Positions 19,624 to 20,658 of a stretch of 20,658 bases of DNA are shown piece after piece. The translations under genes and the position numbers were made by a program. The notes under the pieces are model-generated. The model was given only the letters and a program-made list of their open reading frames with translations. It was not told the DNA's origin and ran no database searches. The stretch comes from a virus, in IMG/VR virus record IMGVR_UViG_3300047560_001945, positions 1-20,658 of that record; one strand, 5' to 3'. The number at the start of each line of letters is the position of its first letter. The stretch's first letter is position 1.

Positions 19624-19879
19624 GTGTCGTAGGTATTGAAAGAGATACATAGAGCACAGTTGAAAGAGGGAACGACGGACGATTCCCCGCCTAATCTAAT
19701 GGACCGTAGGAATGACAGTCTGACTGTCTGATAGTCGGAGAACACAAGCTGGGTGGTTCTAGCGAGTGCCGAGTCGCCTACGCCTCTCCTCGTTTGCACT
19801 AACCAGTGAACGAGCGTATGAGAGAGGGAGCTGTTGTCGAGCAGCAGGACGGCGAAGTGGATTCTTCGCATCGACACCA
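19624..19879 (+). ncRNA. Candidate structured RNA between tRNA-Pro and tRNA-Ser, ending CACCA
   Basis: The 271-base gap 19613-19883 has no convincing gene. GTGTCG (19624-19629) pairs with CGACAC (19872-19877), closing the domain two bases before the final CCA trinucleotide finishes. Inside is a long hairpin: CCTCTC-CTCGTT-tg-CACT (19783-19800), loop AACC, AGTG-AACGAG (19805-19814) and GAGAGG (19822-19827). Others are GACAG/CTGTC around 19715-19731 and GCGAAG/CTTCGC near 19852-19869. The ACCA end is like a tRNA or tmRNA, but no T-loop (TTCGAnT) or tag frame is visible, so it is reported as a stable RNA of unknown type, perhaps cut from the same precursor as the tRNAs. Confidence 0.5.
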
Positions 19880-19883
19880 TTTT

Positions 19884-19975
19884 GGATAGGTGGCAGAGTC
19901 TGGTTTATCGCTACGGTCTTGAAAACCGTCGTACCTGAAAGGGTACCGTGGGTTCGAATCCTACCCTATCCGCCA
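19884..19975 (+). tRNA. tRNA-Ser(TGA)
   Basis: 92 bases with CCA. Acceptor GGATAGG/CCTATCC, anticodon stem ACGGT/ACCGT with loop CTTGAAA (TGA), long variable arm GTACC/GGTAC, T-arm GTGGG-TTCGAAT-CCTAC. Confidence 0.96.
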
Positions 19976-19980
19976 TATAT

Positions 19981-20055
19981 GCGGGATTAGCTCAGTGGAA
20001 GAGCAACTCCTTTACACGGAGAAGGTCGGCAGTTCAACCCTGTCATCCCGTACCA
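19981..20055 (+). tRNA. tRNA-Val(TAC)
   Basis: 75 bases with CCA. Acceptor GCGGGAT/ATCCCGT (terminal G-U), anticodon stem CTCC/GGAG with loop TTTACAC (TAC), T-arm GGCAG-TTCAACC-CTGTC. Confidence 0.93.
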
Positions 20056-20108
20056 CTTATATGATCTTCACGCCTCTCGAAGAAGCGCAACAGAAGATCG
20101 TAACATTT

Positions 20109-20184
20109 GGACTGTTAGCTCAGTTGGTAGAGCAGGTGACTCTTAATCACTTTGTCGGGGGTTCGAATCCCTCACAGTCTACCA
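20109..20184 (+). tRNA. tRNA-Lys(CTT)
   Basis: 76 bases with CCA. Acceptor GGACTGT/ACAGTCT (terminal G-U), anticodon stem GTGA/TCAC with loop CTCTTAA (CTT), T-arm GGGGG-TTCGAAT-CCCTC. Second Lys isoacceptor in the window. The 53-base spacer before it (20056-20108) has GATCTTC/GAAGATC as an inverted repeat and no gene. Confidence 0.94.
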
Positions 20185-20202
20185 TTATAAAGTAAAGTTC
20201 AT

Positions 20203-20278
20203 TTCTCGGTAGCTCAGTTGGTAGAGCGGGTGACTGTTAATCACTAGGTCCGTGGTTCGAGCCCACGCCGAGGAGCCA
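20203..20278 (+). tRNA. tRNA-Asn(GTT)
   Basis: 76 bases with CCA. Acceptor TTCTCGG/CCGAGGA (one T-G wobble), anticodon stem GGTGA/TCACT with loop CTGTTAA (GTT), T-arm CGTGG-TTCGAGC-CCACG. Confidence 0.94.
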
Positions 20279-20361
20279 ATAAGCAGTAGCGTCTGCTGAA
20301 CCAACGTCAGAAAGAGATTGAGTTCTCTGGGTGGGCGTTGAAAACAAAACGCAGTTCTTAA
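20279..20361 (+). other. Structured spacer between tRNA-Asn and tRNA-Ala
   Basis: No gene. GCAG-tagcgt-CTGC is followed by a nested hairpin: CAACG (20302-20306) with CGTTG (20336-20340), inner AGAGA (20313-20317) with TCTCT (20324-20328). Likely a processing element or small stable RNA. Confidence 0.4.
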
Positions 20362-20437
20362 GGGGGTATAGCTCAGTTGGGAGAGCGTCTGCTTTGCAAG
20401 CAGAATGTCGGCGGTTCGATCCCGTCTACCTCCACCA
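20362..20437 (+). tRNA. tRNA-Ala(TGC)
   Basis: 76 bases with CCA. Acceptor GGGGGTA/TACCTCC (one G-U), anticodon stem TCTGC/GCAGA with loop TTTGCAA (TGC), T-arm GGCGG-TTCGATC-CCGTC. Confidence 0.95.
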
Positions 20438-20598
20438 AGATCGAGACTAAGCAGAGTGAATAGGGAACCTGCTGAATACTGGACTGCTGGTAAAAACCGA
20501 TAAAACCCACCTATGGTTTGCAGGACGTAAGATCTCGAAACACGGTTGGTCGCGAGAAATAGACCCGCGAGGAGTCATGGTTAGCTCCTCACCTATTT
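20438..20598 (+). ncRNA. Structured leader or small RNA after tRNA-Ala
   Basis: No gene before 20609. TCGAGA (20441-20446) pairs with TCTCGA (20533-20538), enclosing AGCAG/CTGCT and AAACC/GGTTT hairpins. Then come CGCG (20551-20554, 20566-20569) and GAGGAG (20569-20574) with CTCCTC (20585-20590), which ends 8 bases before the Shine-Dalgarno GGAG (20599-20602). It could be a 5' leader controlling the next gene. Confidence 0.4.
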
Positions 20599-20608
20599 GG
20601 AGTTTATC

Positions 20609-20658
20609 ATGTCGAATCTGATCACACGTTACGATCTTTTCCCAACGCCAGTCTGGCA
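20609..20658 (+). CDS. Start of a gene, possibly 2OG-Fe(II) oxygenase, truncated by window end
   Basis: ATG 20609 with GGAG (20599-20602) 6 bases upstream. Only 16 codons are present, reading MSNLITRYDLFPTPVW. The FPTPVW opening recalls the N-terminus of phage proteins annotated as putative 2OG-Fe(II) oxygenase (FPTPV/IY-type), but no catalytic residue is in the window, so this is a hint only. Confidence 0.55.
   Translation, partial: MSNLITRYDLFPTPVW

Noticed and set aside
19624-19883. tmRNA or group I intron in the spacer
   Set aside because: There is no TTCGAnT T-loop, no tag-peptide frame with a clear resume codon, and no recognisable intron core pairings; kept only as an unknown structured RNA.
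19766-20195. Short frames of 60-77 residues across the tRNA cluster
   Set aside because: They run through tRNA genes and structured spacers and share no protein-like features.

Overview
This window looks like part of a large, strictly lytic T4-superfamily myovirus infecting an alphaproteobacterium, most likely of the Rhizobiales. The evidence is a T4 gp61-type primase, a DUF7207-like protein and a Seg/GIY-YIG-like protein of the type carried by T4-like phages, a dispersed set of 13 tRNA genes, host-type CTTGACAA promoters, and a full-length porin of the Rhizobiales Porin_2 type. Every gene I can support is on the + strand, and packing is tight, with many TAATG, ATGA and GTGA overlaps. No integrase, insertion sequence or CRISPR array was seen.

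Region 1 (1-4900): the end of a DUF7207-like gene, a Gly-rich basic protein, a coiled-coil membrane protein overlapping a lipoprotein gene (candidate two-component spanin), then a near-perfect sigma70-type promoter driving a DNA primase. This is followed by a monomeric class II (B12-dependent) ribonucleotide reductase and a 53-residue zinc-ribbon protein. Region 2 (4890-9710): a coiled-coil mini-protein, a GIY-YIG-like protein, then a coupled cassette of a methyltransferase, two GT-A-like glycosyltransferases, a small unknown protein and a KpsC/KpsS-like (capsule/Kdo) transferase, followed by a SpeD-like pyruvoyl decarboxylase and a peroxiredoxin. These are metabolic and modification genes, probably acting on surface glycans or modified DNA.

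Region 3 (9710-11475): tRNA-Gly, a promoter, the porin gene, a stop/start-overlapping 39-residue hydrophobic micro-ORF and a Leu(UAA)-anticodon tRNA of class I shape. Region 4 (11477-15051): a four-gene operon (PP-loop ATPase, DUF2061 membrane protein, Fe/2OG-oxygenase-like protein, radical SAM protein) ending at a textbook terminator. It looks like an uncharacterised biosynthetic or modification pathway.

Region 5 (15052-20658): an early-type region of very small genes, each with its own CTTGACAA promoter with a 17-bp spacer, several with perfect dyads around the -35. It encodes mini membrane proteins, a winged-helix/histone H1-like protein, a Gp88-family Cys-rich protein and small exported proteins, with 11 of the 13 tRNAs. 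Between the tRNAs lie several strongly structured stretches without convincing ORFs, candidates for unknown stable RNAs like T4 RNAs C and D. The window ends in the first 16 codons of a gene whose start resembles phage 2OG-Fe(II) oxygenases. All family names come from reading motifs by eye; no database search was run.
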